64,000 bases of DNA from Diphasiastrum complanatum (lineage: Eukaryota; Streptophyta; Lycopodiopsida; Lycopodiales; Lycopodiaceae), in the NCBI GenBank assembly GCA_029204225.1, contig CM055095.1, positions 11,687,506 through 11,751,505 on the forward strand, read 5' to 3'. The stretch's first letter is position 1; each line of letters starts with the position of its first letter. Both the position numbers and the translations under genes were made by a program. Positions 11,430-21,933 of the stretch are shown here, one piece after another. The notes beneath the pieces are model-generated. The model saw only the letters and a list, made by a program, of their open reading frames with translations, did not search any database and was not told the origin of the DNA.

Positions 11430-11825
11430 TGTTGGATTTCAATGCTCAAGCTCAAATCCATTCAATAAGGGCATCTTAAAAACTTGTATAAAAAAAGAGA
11501 AGACTCGAAGTTTGGAGTAGAAAATTGAAATCCAAAGTCAGAATGTTTTCATATTGGATCGACTCGAAAAATCCTTAATTTTTTTGTATCCAAAATCAAA
11601 ATTTTTTGATATAAGATCGACTCAAAAAATTCGCAATTTTCCGAGTCAGTGTATATTTTCCAAGTCATTGTATATTTTTCGAGTCAATGTTATTTTTCAA
11701 TACAGTGTATATTTTTTTATATTGTCAACTAAAAAATCCGACCCACGTCGCGATGTTGACAGTCCACCTACTCTGTACATACATTTACTGTTAAAAGGTG
11801 GCTACCTATTGTAGGACGAATCTAG
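11430..11825 (+). repeat. Copia B 3' LTR (right end approximate)
   Basis: Starts with TG after the PPT. Early bases TGGATTT and AAATCCA form a 7-bp inverted pair with a 14-nt loop. A stretch near 11780 (CTGTACATACAT, then GGTGGCTACC) resembles the copia D LTR near 26160 in reverse. The 3' edge is uncertain because another LTR seems to abut near 11825. Confidence 0.65.
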
Positions 11826-12591
11826 TTAATTAAGTAGGTTAATATCAAGCTCTCAATGTACTGATCAACTAACCATTAGATGAGTTCTAAATCCAAAAAA
11901 AGCCCTTTGTAAAGAATCTCTTTATATTTTTTTCTTAAATTTTTCTTACACATGGACCAATCAAAACACTCAAATTTGAAATCTGTGTAACGTAACTTTT
12001 TGAGTCCACAGTTTGATTCCACATTAAACTGGCATAACTTTTGACTGGTAAGTCCGATTTTATCAAAGTTTGGTGCGTTGGAAAGCACTCAATGGGCGCT
12101 TCCCAATGATATCTTACATGGGATACTTTTGAGCTATAGTTAAAAAGTTATGGGAAGTCAAATCTATTAGTTGAAAATAGTGTTATAACATTTTAATGAT
12201 TCTAAAGGGATCTTTGCACAAATTCATATAAGGCCCTTTTGGAGCTCAAAACTCCCCTAATGATTCAATCATCAATGAAGATCTACAATGGAGTTAGCGC
12301 CCTGATCAGGTTATCATCCTACAGGCATTATTCTTTATTTAGTTAGTTTTTGCAATCAACAAACTTAGTTGAAGCATTTTTGCACCCTACTATCTCGTAG
12401 CGAGCTTCACACTTTTGTACTCATTTTTATGTTAATCAAAGTGCAGTTTTTGTCCACACCATTGTTGTTCTATTGAGCATTGTTTTTCGATTCATCTTGA
12501 ATGTTTGCTGATAATTGACACATTTCCAATCCATTAACCACTTGTTTCACTTCCGCTGCTCACCAAACCACATTTTGTGTGATTTACGACA
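11826..12591 (+). repeat. 5' LTR-like segment of copia I
   Basis: It ends at TTTACGACA immediately before a PBS-like TGGTATC at 12592. An internal stretch, about 12080-12270, recurs inverted at 41435-41620, which shows it is a dispersed repeat. There is no ORF of note. The left edge is inferred only from the end of copia B similarity. Confidence 0.5.
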
Positions 12592-12687
12592 TGGTATCAA
12601 ACCTTCTGTTATAATCAAAGTTCTACTAATCCGATACCATTCGATGCTTCCATAGTATCCCATGGTTTTACAACATGGTATCAGAGC
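12592..12687 (+). other. Duplicated tRNA-iMet primer binding site of copia I
   Basis: TGGTATCAAACC (12592) and TGGTATCAGAGC (12676) lie 84 bp apart. Both are followed by the same CTTCTGTTATAATCAAAG text, so the PBS and its leader are tandemly duplicated. The second copy is the perfect initiator-Met PBS. The first has mismatches at its 3' end. Confidence 0.75.
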
Positions 12688-12764
12688 TTCTGTTATAATC
12701 AAAGTTCTACTAATCTGATACCATTCGACACTTCCACAGTATCCCACGGTTTTACGACAAGCAA

Positions 12765-13231
12765 TGACCTCTTGAAGGAGACATCTTCTTGTAAATTGGC
12801 CAAAGAAGCATGGGATTCACTAAAATCAATTTATGAATCCAATAACACTTCTAGAGTTCTCATGATTAGACACCAAATCTTGTAAAGCATGAGAACTAGT
12901 AGTGAAAGTGCACAAGACTATGTGCTTAGGATCAAGTCTCTCAACAAAGAACTAGCCTCTATTGGAGAGAAGAGTCTAGATAATGAGCTAGTAGTACAAA
13001 TGATCCTAAATGGCCTACATGATAAATTCACAAATCTGGTCCAAAGTTTTGCCATCCAAGACACCTTTCCATCAATTGATAAGCTCCATAGGAACTCCTT
13101 GTCACTACAGGATGAAGATGAGAAATCCAACTTATCATTCAAAGGCAAGAAGAAGACCAATGGAGCAAAGAAGAATCATCCAAAGGAGGCAAAGGAGGAG
13201 GATCTACCTTCAAGCTCAAAGGGAAAAGGCA
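12765..13231 (+). pseudogene. Copia I Gag, interrupted at the zinc knuckle
   Basis: Translation from about 12765 reads DLLKETSSCKLAKEAWDSLK and then a stop at 12883. The open frame 12889-13245 continues with SAQDYVLRIKSLNKELASIG and LVVQMILNGLHDKF, all typical of copia Gag. It ends in a Lys-rich linker and GKGKCW, exactly where the CCHC knuckle should begin. The break coincides with the LTR of the minus-strand gypsy element, suggesting the gypsy inserted into this copia. Confidence 0.8.
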
Positions 13232-14042
13232 AGTGTTGGAAGTAATTCTAGTTCATGTGATGGCTAGATCTACTTACGGGTGTAGTATAGGGATGTAGAG
13301 ATTCATCCACTTTTTAAGTTTCTACAACAAGCTTCAACGAAAATACGAAAATAAAACAATGACGAAGCACTAAGGCTTACCCAACTAGTGCCCAAAACAG
13401 AAATGGAATTAACTGAGATGATAAAATACAGAACCTTACTAAGGCTCACCCAACTAGCAAGGTGATTAGACTAAATCCTAGATTAACATCCAAAGGGTAA
13501 TAAAATGAGTTTGCGGCAAATACTAAGCAAATAAGCAATAATGAACATGCCACAATAAAATCGATGAAAGGAGGCAAGAGGTCGCCCGAGCACCTTCCCT
13601 CAAGCTATGCACCTTTCCAAAGAGAACACAAATGAAATAGAATGATAATTCTCCAAAATAGAGAGCAAGATAGCTTAATCTCAAAAATGTTGTTTACAAT
13701 GCAAATACCTCTCCTTTTATGGCAAGGAGAGTCTTCCATAAGTATCTACTAACTTATGGGACTAATCTATTTCTAGCCTTTCTAGAACTTCTAACTTAGG
13801 ATTTAGAACTTCAAATTTCTTAACTTAGGAAAACTTAAGATAAAATATTTCTAATCTTAAGTTTCCTAAGTCTAAGTTCTAAATCTAAGTTTAAGCTTTT
13901 TTATTATTATTTAAGCTTCTACTCATGGACTTACAAAGCACATGCCATGGCTGAAGTTTATTGATAGATACTCATATGTGGTCTTACAAAACACATTATT
14001 TCTTTCTTTTTTATTTTCTCTATGTTAGCACAGTTGCTAACA
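13232..14042 (-). repeat. 3' LTR of gypsy H
   Basis: The right edge is fixed by the PPT at 14043. On the minus strand the LTR opens TGTTAGCAACTGTGCTAACA, a perfect 8-bp stem with a 4-nt loop (14023-14042). The left edge is placed where copia I Gag is broken. The LTR is AT-rich with no ORF. I could not find the partner 5' LTR right of 23.7 kb. Confidence 0.65.
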
Positions 14043-14056
14043 TTATCCCCCTCCTT
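14043..14056 (-). other. Gypsy H polypurine tract
   Basis: On the minus strand AAGGAGGGGGATAA abuts the LTR start TGTTAGC. It primes plus-strand cDNA synthesis in intact elements. Confidence 0.8.
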
Positions 14057-14249
14057 ATTGGATTGGTGGTCCCACACCAATCGACGCCTTTTTGTCCTAG
14101 ATGTTTTGTGCTTCTTGGAGGCGAGACTGTTGCTGTTGGGAGTGGTAGATTGTCGTGCCGATGCCCTCCATCATTTGCCACTGTAATTTGTTCAGGAAGG
14201 GCATTGGTTTGTAGTAATGGAGCATACCCTGTAGAAAGTTGTGAGTTTT

Positions 14250-17129
14250 TCATAGCTCCACCATATCAATGTGCAGAGCTGGAGTGAGTGCAGAGTGATA
14301 ATAAAGCCTTGCTATGCTGATGTGGTCTTCTTGCGTGCGCAAGGGTTTATTGATATCAAGGGCGATTGGGGGTAGTCCTCGATCCCAAAAACCTCTGAGT
14401 TCTACCAGAAATGCCATCGAAATATCCGCAAAATATCTGACATCATGATCAAGATTGCCATGGTTCTTCTGGTAGAATACTCGACAGCTGGTGACCATGT
14501 CTTCGGCTAAGTTGCCGGTATCCACGCTTGTGAGTTTAGGCCAGAAGTTTTTGTTCTTGACCTTGGTGGCAGGAAACAATTCTCGCTACTGGATAGTAAT
14601 AAGGATTGGTGCGCATGTAGGATAGAGCTTCAAGATACCGTGCCATTGAGGTCTTACTTCATAGGAAGAGCTGATGACACAAGAGTTTGACTGTTGCTTT
14701 ATGTGTTTGACATTGGTCCAAATTTGGCAGTATGTAGCCACCTCGCTCTTTCGTTGTTGGATACTTCTTTGCAAACTCTTGAGAGACGTGCAACTCCTTG
14801 CTTGGTTCTGTGGGCGTGATTCTGTTGCCGGATGGTTGGTGCTTCAGAGGCAGTCTTGTGTTCGGTTTGTGGATTGGGTTCAGGAGAGAGAGGAGGCAAG
14901 GGGTTAGCTTCTGCAATTCTTTGTGACTTAGGAGAAAATTGTTGTGGAATGAAGGTGGGGTTAGTGGTGTCGAGAGGGTTACAAGCGGTGGAAGGAAAAA
15001 GATAATGTTGGGAGCTAATACCCCCAAAGCCCGACGGATTGGTTGGTGTTTGAGCTCCTTGCCCCAGGGGTTGGCCTTGAAATGCGGAGCCTTGAGTTGT
15101 AGGAGGAGGCTGTTGGAATCCTGCTCCATCTCCACCATCTGGTCTATCAAAGTGGTGCCCCAAATCATAGAATTGGGCGTGCTCTGCATGAACCGACAGG
15201 GTCGATTGGGCAGCTGCCTTTAAGCGTTCTTCCAGGGTGGCTATGTGCTAGTTTAGGGCCTCGACGGAAGCAATGTATGATTGTTGTAATTTTGAGTGTA
15301 ATCCGTCATGGCTTTCAGCTTTTGGGCCAGCGTTTGACAGGCCACCCCTGGAATGGCAGTTCCCTCAGGAACAGATGGTGGTGCGAAGTCGTTGAAGTCC
15401 ACCATTTCCAACTGTTCCTTCATAGCGGAACGTGCTGCTTGTGAATCTGCTATAGCCTCATCCTTTTCGGCTTTGAGGTTATCGATGGTTTGCTACATGT
15501 TGGATACCTTCAATTGGAGCTGGTTCTGTAGGTGGAGTAGCATTTGCTGTTGTTGTTGATTGTAATTTATTAGGTTCTGGATCTACAGCTGTTGTTGTTT
15601 GTTTTCCTCCTCCAGCCTTGCTTTTTCTTTCTGAAGGCCCGCCATTGCACCATCGTCAAATTGCTGCATAGTATATTGTCCCCCTAGAGTGCCGAATAGA
15701 TTGTATTGGAGCTCATTCACCAACCATACCGCTTTTTGGGCTACAAGGGGTAGCTGCTCCCAAGGACCAATGTCAGGGAGGGTGCGCGTGTATTTAGGAT
15801 ACGGCATTTGGTTAAATGGTAGAAAATCGGGAGCAGGGCTAGACGGTGGTGTATGAAAGGCAGGTGGGAGTGATTGTGGATTGAGGGGTGGGGAGATACT
15901 GCGTGGCGGAGATTGTTGGATTGGATTAGTTGTGATAGTGGTTGATGGAAGTGCAGTTAGTAATTGTAATGCAAAATCATCTACCTTAACTGTGGAGTCA
16001 AGTAGGGTGGAGATTTGTACAAGTGAGGGCTTTTGTGAAAGTGTGGAAGTGAAGTCCGTGTTGAGAGATAGTGAGGGTGTGGAGGTGGCAGTAAATGGTG
16101 GGATGGAGAGGAGATTGCCTATGTGGACGGAATCACGCCCATAGGATCAAAGCCGGAAGTGCCTGCCATTCCGGAACTGTCTGCTACTGTTGCTATTGCT
16201 TGTCGGCGTTGTTAGGCTTGGTGAAGTAAGGCCCCCTGTTGCTCTAGGACCTCCTTTGGGACCTGAGATGGTTTAAGGCTCCCTTCGGATTTAGCATGTT
16301 CCACCCCGATGTCGATGGATAGAATGTCATGTGGGACATCGGCTTCTGTGTTGATTGCCTTCTCTTTCTACTTCTTAGTAGGTGGGGCTGGTGAGATCGG
16401 GTCTGCTGTCGGTTGGGGGGTGGCTCATTTTTTTGTGCTTGGATAAACATCATCCAGCTCCTTGATGGCAGCAGCCGCCCTAGATCCCAATTGTTTGGTG
16501 ACCAACATGTGGAGGAGATACCCACATTTGGTAGTTGGTTTGCGGGCTTTCAGAGCTCTGCACAGCTTCTCTACTACTTCTAGTGGGATCATCCATGGTG
16601 AGGGTCAGAGAAAAGAGGTCGCTCGGTGGGATGCAATCCATCTTGGTGATATGCACTGCAACCATGGTGACGAGGATCTCTGAGGCGGCCCGTAGTTGGG
16701 ATCCGTGATGAGGCGGATAGCGATCCTGTCGTAGGTTTGGGCAATGGTTTTGCCGTCGTCTGTCAAAAATTTTGTGAAGTACTTGGCATCATAGCTAGTG
16801 CCCTTTCCATGGATTGTCTCTCCGAGATTAGGAAAGCTGATGCTCTGGAGATCCCCAGGAGAGACATTGATAATAGAATAGCTGCCACTCTTGGATGTAA
16901 TCCGAAAAGTTTGGAACTCATCCGAATAGGTGGAGTAGGCTGCTCGGATGAGGCTCTCGCTCTGTTGGTCCCGGAAAAGTGTCAAATCAAAGCCAAGGTT
17001 GGTGAGGATATCCTTGGCCAGTGTGAGTTGCTTGGCGTAATTCTTAAGATAGATCATGACTATATCCCCTGAATAAGGACGAGGGGGTTTACGGCGATGC
17101 AAGCTAAGCGAAGAATTGCGGGAAGCCAT
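14250..17129 (-). pseudogene. Gypsy H extra ORF between pol and 3' LTR
   Basis: A minus-strand reading frame starts at Met 17129 (MASRNSSLSLHRRKPPRPYS) and runs open to 16605. It then continues through shifted frames at 16244-16525, 15583-15807, 14659-15189 and 14250-14579. The middle part is Gln/Glu/Lys-rich and probably coiled coil (GLQKEKARLEEENKQQQL). A Pro-rich stretch follows, and a C-terminal part reads KVKNKNFWPKLTSVDTGN. The order (after integrase, before the PPT) is that of Athila/Tat-type elements with an env-position gene. I see no signal peptide or membrane span, so envelope function is not supported. Several frameshifts and stops make it non-functional here. Confidence 0.6.
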
Positions 17130-17814
17130 GATAGCAGTGATTTTAGATTGCTTTGAAAATTTTGAAAATTTTGAAAAAAATTTGGCATGAACTCGAGAGC
17201 AGCAATCTGAAATGAACTTCTGGAGAGAAGGTGGAGGACTATATATAGACTTTTTTTGGCAAAAATTTGCAACTTCACCCAGAAGTCGTCCTCAGTGTCC
17301 ACAATTTGGTAAGGATGGTCGCGAATTTCGACACAACATTCTGAGGGCCCACGAATCCTTGTAAGGAATTTTTTATGCCAAAAGAGAAAAAACGTCTGAT
17401 TGTGCAAAAATGTGTCTAATCAGAAAATGCAAAGATAGCAGAGAAATTGTGAGGATCAATTTGAGTTGCAGCGAATTGTCTACGAATTCTGAAGATGGAT
17501 ATCTCATAAATAAACTACAATTTTTTAATTTTTAGACATTTTTTATCTGAGACAGAATTCATGGAGGCCAAAAATGGATCGTGCTTTGTAAAAAAGGGGT
17601 CAAGCAAATTCTATCTGAGATGTTGTGAAATTTTTTTTTTTTGAAACAAATGTCTTTTGTGGTTTTCTCAGAAAAGACTGTTGGTATACCTGATCTGATA
17701 GTATCTTGATGGGTGGAACAAGAAAGCACAGCAAAAATGTTGTCGAAATGGAATGCAGACAATAAAAAGAAAGAAAAATAGTAGGAAAGAAAACAGCTAA
17801 TACATATCAAGATA
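17130..17814. other. Spacer between gypsy H pol and 3' ORF
   Basis: About 685 bp without a supported gene. It is AT-rich with poly-T/A runs near 17160 and 17631. In Athila/Tat-type elements a non-coding spacer at this place is usual. Confidence 0.5.
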
Positions 17815-19025
17815 AAAACAGGGTCCATTGTACTTTCTCAGTCGACTCCCATTGACCACAATGTCAAGGATATCGCCTTGAAGGGTTTGGAGTTGGACAT
17901 ATCCAGAGGCAAAGATTTTTTTAATGACGTAAGGTCCTTGGCCAAAAAATTTCAGTTTGTCTTTGAAGGCTTTGGCCTGGTATAGCAGGACCTTATCTCT
18001 AATCTAGAAATCTCTAAGTTTCAATGATTGATCATGCCATGCTTTTTGTCATCGTTTGTGGACTTGTTGAGCATGGATGTTAATCCTTCGTGTTTCACAA
18101 AGTTGCTCCAAATGGAATAACCTATTTGCTAGATTCTGAGGAGTATTAAGCTCAAAGTTATAGGCTACTCAAAGAGAGGGGATATGGAATTCCACAGGCA
18201 TAACGGTTTCTTGGCCATATGTGAGCTGGAAAGGGGTTGAGCCTGTAGCTCACTTCGGGGTGGTGGGATAAGCCCAGAGAGCAGCACGGAGTCTGAGTTC
18301 CCAATCAGATCGGCTAGATTTGACGGTTTTGGTGAGAATTTCACATAGGATTTTATTGGTGGATTATGCTTGGCCATTGCAGCGTGAATAGTATGGGGAA
18401 CTTTTGCAATGTACCACAAAAAATTTGGAAAGAAGATCTGCTATGACAAAGTTTAGAAAATGTGTACCCCTATCACTGATAAGCTCTATAGGACATCTGA
18501 ACCGAACTATAACCTGTTCATAGAAAAATTTGGCAGTAGAACAAGCGTCAGCATTGCAAACAGCTCTTGCTTCAGCCCATTTGGTGCAATAGTTTGTAGC
18601 TACTATGATGTAACGAGATTGTGTGTGTCGAGCAGCAGGACTAATAGGTCCGACATAATCAATTCCCTATTTCTGGAAAGCTTGATTAGTGGTTACGGGG
18701 TGTAGAGACATGTAGTCTATTTTTTGAAAGCATTAGTGCATTGGCAGACATCACAAGCCTTAGTGTAATCATGCGTATCCTTGAAGAGTGATGGCCACCA
18801 AAAACTGGCTAAGAGGATTTTCTTAGCAGTTGTTTCAGAAGAGAAATGGCCGGCACCAATACCTTCATGAGTGAGGGAAATTACAGAGGGTATTTCTCCT
18901 TCAGTAAGACATCGTCGGATAATTCCATCTAACCATTGCTTGTAGAGTTGTCCTGCGATTAACGTATAAGGTTTAGTTTTGAGGACCAACGCACGTTGTT
19001 CAGGTTTAGAGAAGGAAGGATCCAT
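17815..19025 (-). pseudogene. Gypsy H integrase
   Basis: The order on the minus strand is an HHCC zinc-binding region (HEGIGAGHFSS, then ACDVCQC, within 18717-19025), a catalytic core and a C-terminal GPF/Y-like module. The core has IDYVGPISP (first Asp) and ISDRGTHFLN (second Asp). The C-terminal module reads KLKFFGQGPYVIKKIF and VNGSRLRKYNGP. At the third catalytic position the text is NGQA, then TAA, then STNK, so the Glu codon is replaced by a stop (18364-18366). Other stops occur near 18240, 18165 and 18005. The family inserts cDNA into chromatin; this copy cannot. Confidence 0.9.
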
Positions 19026-19886
19026 CTACCCTGAAGTTAAATATTTGGTAATTTCCTTAGCCCATACAGGTGTAGAGTCAACTTGGAAAAGGATTGCATC
19101 TGGTAAATCATCGTTGACGCCTTGATCAGGGGTAGGAAGGTTAGAGATTTGGGATAGATAATCTGCTAAAAAATGCTGAACTCCCTTACGAACCACGATC
19201 CTAAACTCAAATTCTCGCAATAATAGGATCCATCTAGTAATACGGCCTGTGGTGCACGTCTTGTTGATGAGATACAACAATGCTTGATGATCAGTGAAGA
19301 ACGCAAAAACTTTTTCTAGAAGACAATGGTAAAACTTCTGAACCGCATATACCATTGCCAAGGCTTCGCGTTCGGTAGTGGTATAATTGGCTTTAGCGGG
19401 AATCAATTGTTGACTCAGAAAACGAATTGGTTAGTCCTTTTTGAATTCTCCCGGTTGGGTGAGCACTGCTCCAATGGCATACTTGGATGCATTGGTATGC
19501 ACATGGAATTCTTTAGAATAATCAGGAGCTTGGAGGATGGGTGTAGTGGTAAGGGCTTCTTTGAGTTGATTAAAGACGACGCGTTGTTCATCCGTCCATT
19601 TGGGAACTACAACTACTTTGTAGATTAAGTGTGCTTTGTTAGCAAAATCGAAAATAAAGCACCGATAGTAGTTGGCGTGGTCAAGTAAGGAGTAAACTTC
19701 ATGTATTGTACGCGGTTCCGGTAGATTTTGAATGATATGGATTTTTTCAGAGTCAGTGGAAATGCCATTTCGTGAGATAATATGTCCTAACACAATACCA
19801 TGGGTTACCCAAATCTGGCATTTTTCAGGATTGAGAGAGATGCCGAAGCGTTGGCATTGGATAAAAAAAATTTCAAGCACAAACAA
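19026..19886 (-). pseudogene. Gypsy H RT thumb and RNase H
   Basis: Frames 19431-19886 and 19026-19406 join in order. The first has a thumb segment (NPEKCQIWVTHGIVLGHIIS) and the start of RNase H with the FHVHTNASKYAIGAVL motif. The second has TTTEREALAMVYAVQKFYHC, FFTDHQALLYL and HFLADYLSQ. The first RNase H Asp (family 'DAS') is Asn here, a likely inactivating change. The two frames are separated by a stop or frameshift at about 19410-19430. Confidence 0.9.
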
Positions 19887-20410
19887 ATGGCATATTTTTT
19901 CAAAAAATCGTCCAAGTAAACTTCTAAGGTGTCACCCATCTGCTGAGAAAATGCCGCTTGCATAACACGTTGGAAGGTGCTAGGAGCATTGCAGAGACCA
20001 AAGGGCATGACTTTCCAGCAGAAGGTTCCCCATTCTGTGGCAAACGCGATTTTGTGTTGACATTCTTCAGCGATTTGGATCATATTGTATCTGCTAAAGC
20101 CATCTAAGAAGGAGTAAGCCTCATCTCCTGCTAGATTTTCTAAGATGGATTCTCCGAAAGGTAATGGAAAATGATCACGTTCAGTGATGACGTTAAGTTT
20201 CTTAAAATCGACATAGATGCGGAGTTTTCCATTTTTCTTGGGGACGATGACAATTGGGGAGACCCACTCAGTATGCTCAATTTCATAGATAAATCCCGCA
20301 TCTAAGAGGCATTGTAATTCTTCTTTGATCTTGGCCTTATAGATGGGATTGCATCTGTATGGATGACTCGCAGTGGGTCTCGCACCCGGTTTAATCGGGA
20401 TACGATGCAC
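19805..20410 (-). pseudogene. Gypsy H reverse transcriptase
   Basis: This 201-residue frame covers the gypsy RT fingers and palm. It has EELQCLLDAGFIYEIEHTEW, then SPIVIVPKKNGKLRIYVDFK, then SFLDGFSRYNMIQIA (catalytic Asp), MPFGLCNAPSTFQRVMQ and the VYLDDF box. The catalytic residues are present. A frameshift directly after YLDDF (about 19890) links to the next frame at 19886. This is the best preserved gypsy domain in the window. Confidence 0.95.
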
Positions 20411-21356
20411 AACTACTTAGGGTGAGACTCCTTTCATGTCTTTATTGGTCCAGGCAAAGATATGTCGATATTTTCGTAGGAGCTTTTCAAGCTGTCTACG
20501 TTGTTCGCAATTGAGAGAAGCTCCGACGTGGACAAGATATTTGTTGGTTTCATTTGGCTCACTCAGGGAAAGGGTTATGGTTTGTGCAGGGCCTTTGTAC
20601 GGTGAATTACCAATTGGCTCACATTGTGCTTGGGGTAATTGGATTGTGACACTCTCGATCGTATAGTCCTTAAAGTATGCAGGAACATCATGGGCTGGAG
20701 ATTCGAGGGGAGCCTTGACTTTCTCTTGCCGGGATGGGGCTTGGAATTTTTAGGGGACTGGTGTAGGACTAGAGGCAATCTCAGGAATTTTCCGAACAAT
20801 GGTGAGGTCACCCGACGGTTGAATTTGAAGTGGTTTTTTCATTTTTCTCTTTCATAGTATGACCACATGGTTGAGGTTTTGGTGGTGGAGATGTGTGTGG
20901 ATGAGGGACAGTTGGTATGTCATGGAGGATCTCGTCATCAATTTGAAAGATAGTCTCCTCCTCACAGAGATCCCATGGATAGTGTGGGCATTTGGGACGG
21001 TAGAATCTTGTCTCAAGTTTTTCAATTGCAACCTTGGCAACCACCACCACCTTGGAAGCATGATGTGGATAGGTCCTAGGTGGGAGTGCTTCCATATAGT
21101 TGAGGATCTGAAGATAAAAAATGTCCATATCTTCTGGGCAATTTTGAATTCGTAAAACGTTCTCATCATCAATGAATAAATCGTTTGATTCATTAGTAGG
21201 TAGCCATGCAACATTTAGCAGTTCATCATGGTGTGGAAGAATATCAATAAAATTGACATTGATGATAGGTGTATCCAGATCAGGTAATTGGTCGTGATCG
21301 ATCGGGAGTGGAGAGGTACAATTATCCTGATTATGAGCACAGTAATCGGCATTCAT
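20411..21356 (-). pseudogene. Gypsy H linker between protease and RT
   Basis: The frames 20808-21356 and 20575-20811 fill the gap between protease and RT in the same orientation. They are acidic and His/Pro-rich (for example DHDQLPDLDTPIINVNFIDI) and show no domain I recognise. Long protease-RT linkers are common in Athila/Tat-type Gag-Pol. The placement supports their belonging to the element rather than being a gene of their own. Confidence 0.6.
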
Positions 21357-21933
21357 TCAATCAATGGTAGCTAGACTGTGACTCCAGTTTATGATATCAG
21401 TAGATTTAACATAATGACCTTTTTCATGGCTGGACTGGTATGGCTCAAATATGGAACTGGTGGTTGAGGATCCCTCGTCATGGATGTGTGCAAGTTTGAG
21501 TTTACCCGTTGAGTCAATGGTGATAGAATTGTCACGATTGTCAAAAGTGACTCGACCTTTGCTCCAGTCATGAATGACTTGTGCATTGGTGAGCCACGGA
21601 TGACTAAGTAGTAATTCATAAGAATAGGCATTATTAGGAATATCAAGTACTACGAGATCAACAGAAAACTTGAGACCTCCTAGTTTGATCAGCACGTGCG
21701 AAAGGAAACCGGTAGGTCGGACCACTTTGATCAGCCATCCGAAGCTGACAAGTAGGTTTGGCTAGCTTGTCGTTCAGATTCCATTTCATCATGAGAGATG
21801 TGGAAATGATATTAACCCCGGAACCTCCATCGAGTACTGCTAAAACTTCACGAGATTGATGATGGGTAGCTGGGATTTTGATGTTGCCTCGTTTGCTGAG
21901 TGGATTGGATAGATGTAAGGGCATTTCAGACAA
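21357..21933 (-). pseudogene. Gypsy H aspartic protease
   Basis: Frame 21658-21933 reads VLAVLDGGSGVNIISTSLMM, the retropepsin active site with D-G-G in place of the common D-S/T-G. Frame 21357-21725 continues with LVVLDIPNNAYSYELLLSHPWL, the flap and C-terminal strand region. They overlap in different frames, implying a frameshift near 21690. Protease would release Gag and Pol proteins. Confidence 0.8.

Noticed and set aside
13282-14040. Plus-strand ORF at 13961-14287 as a gene
   Set aside because: It crosses the LTR/PPT boundary of the gypsy element and has no domain.
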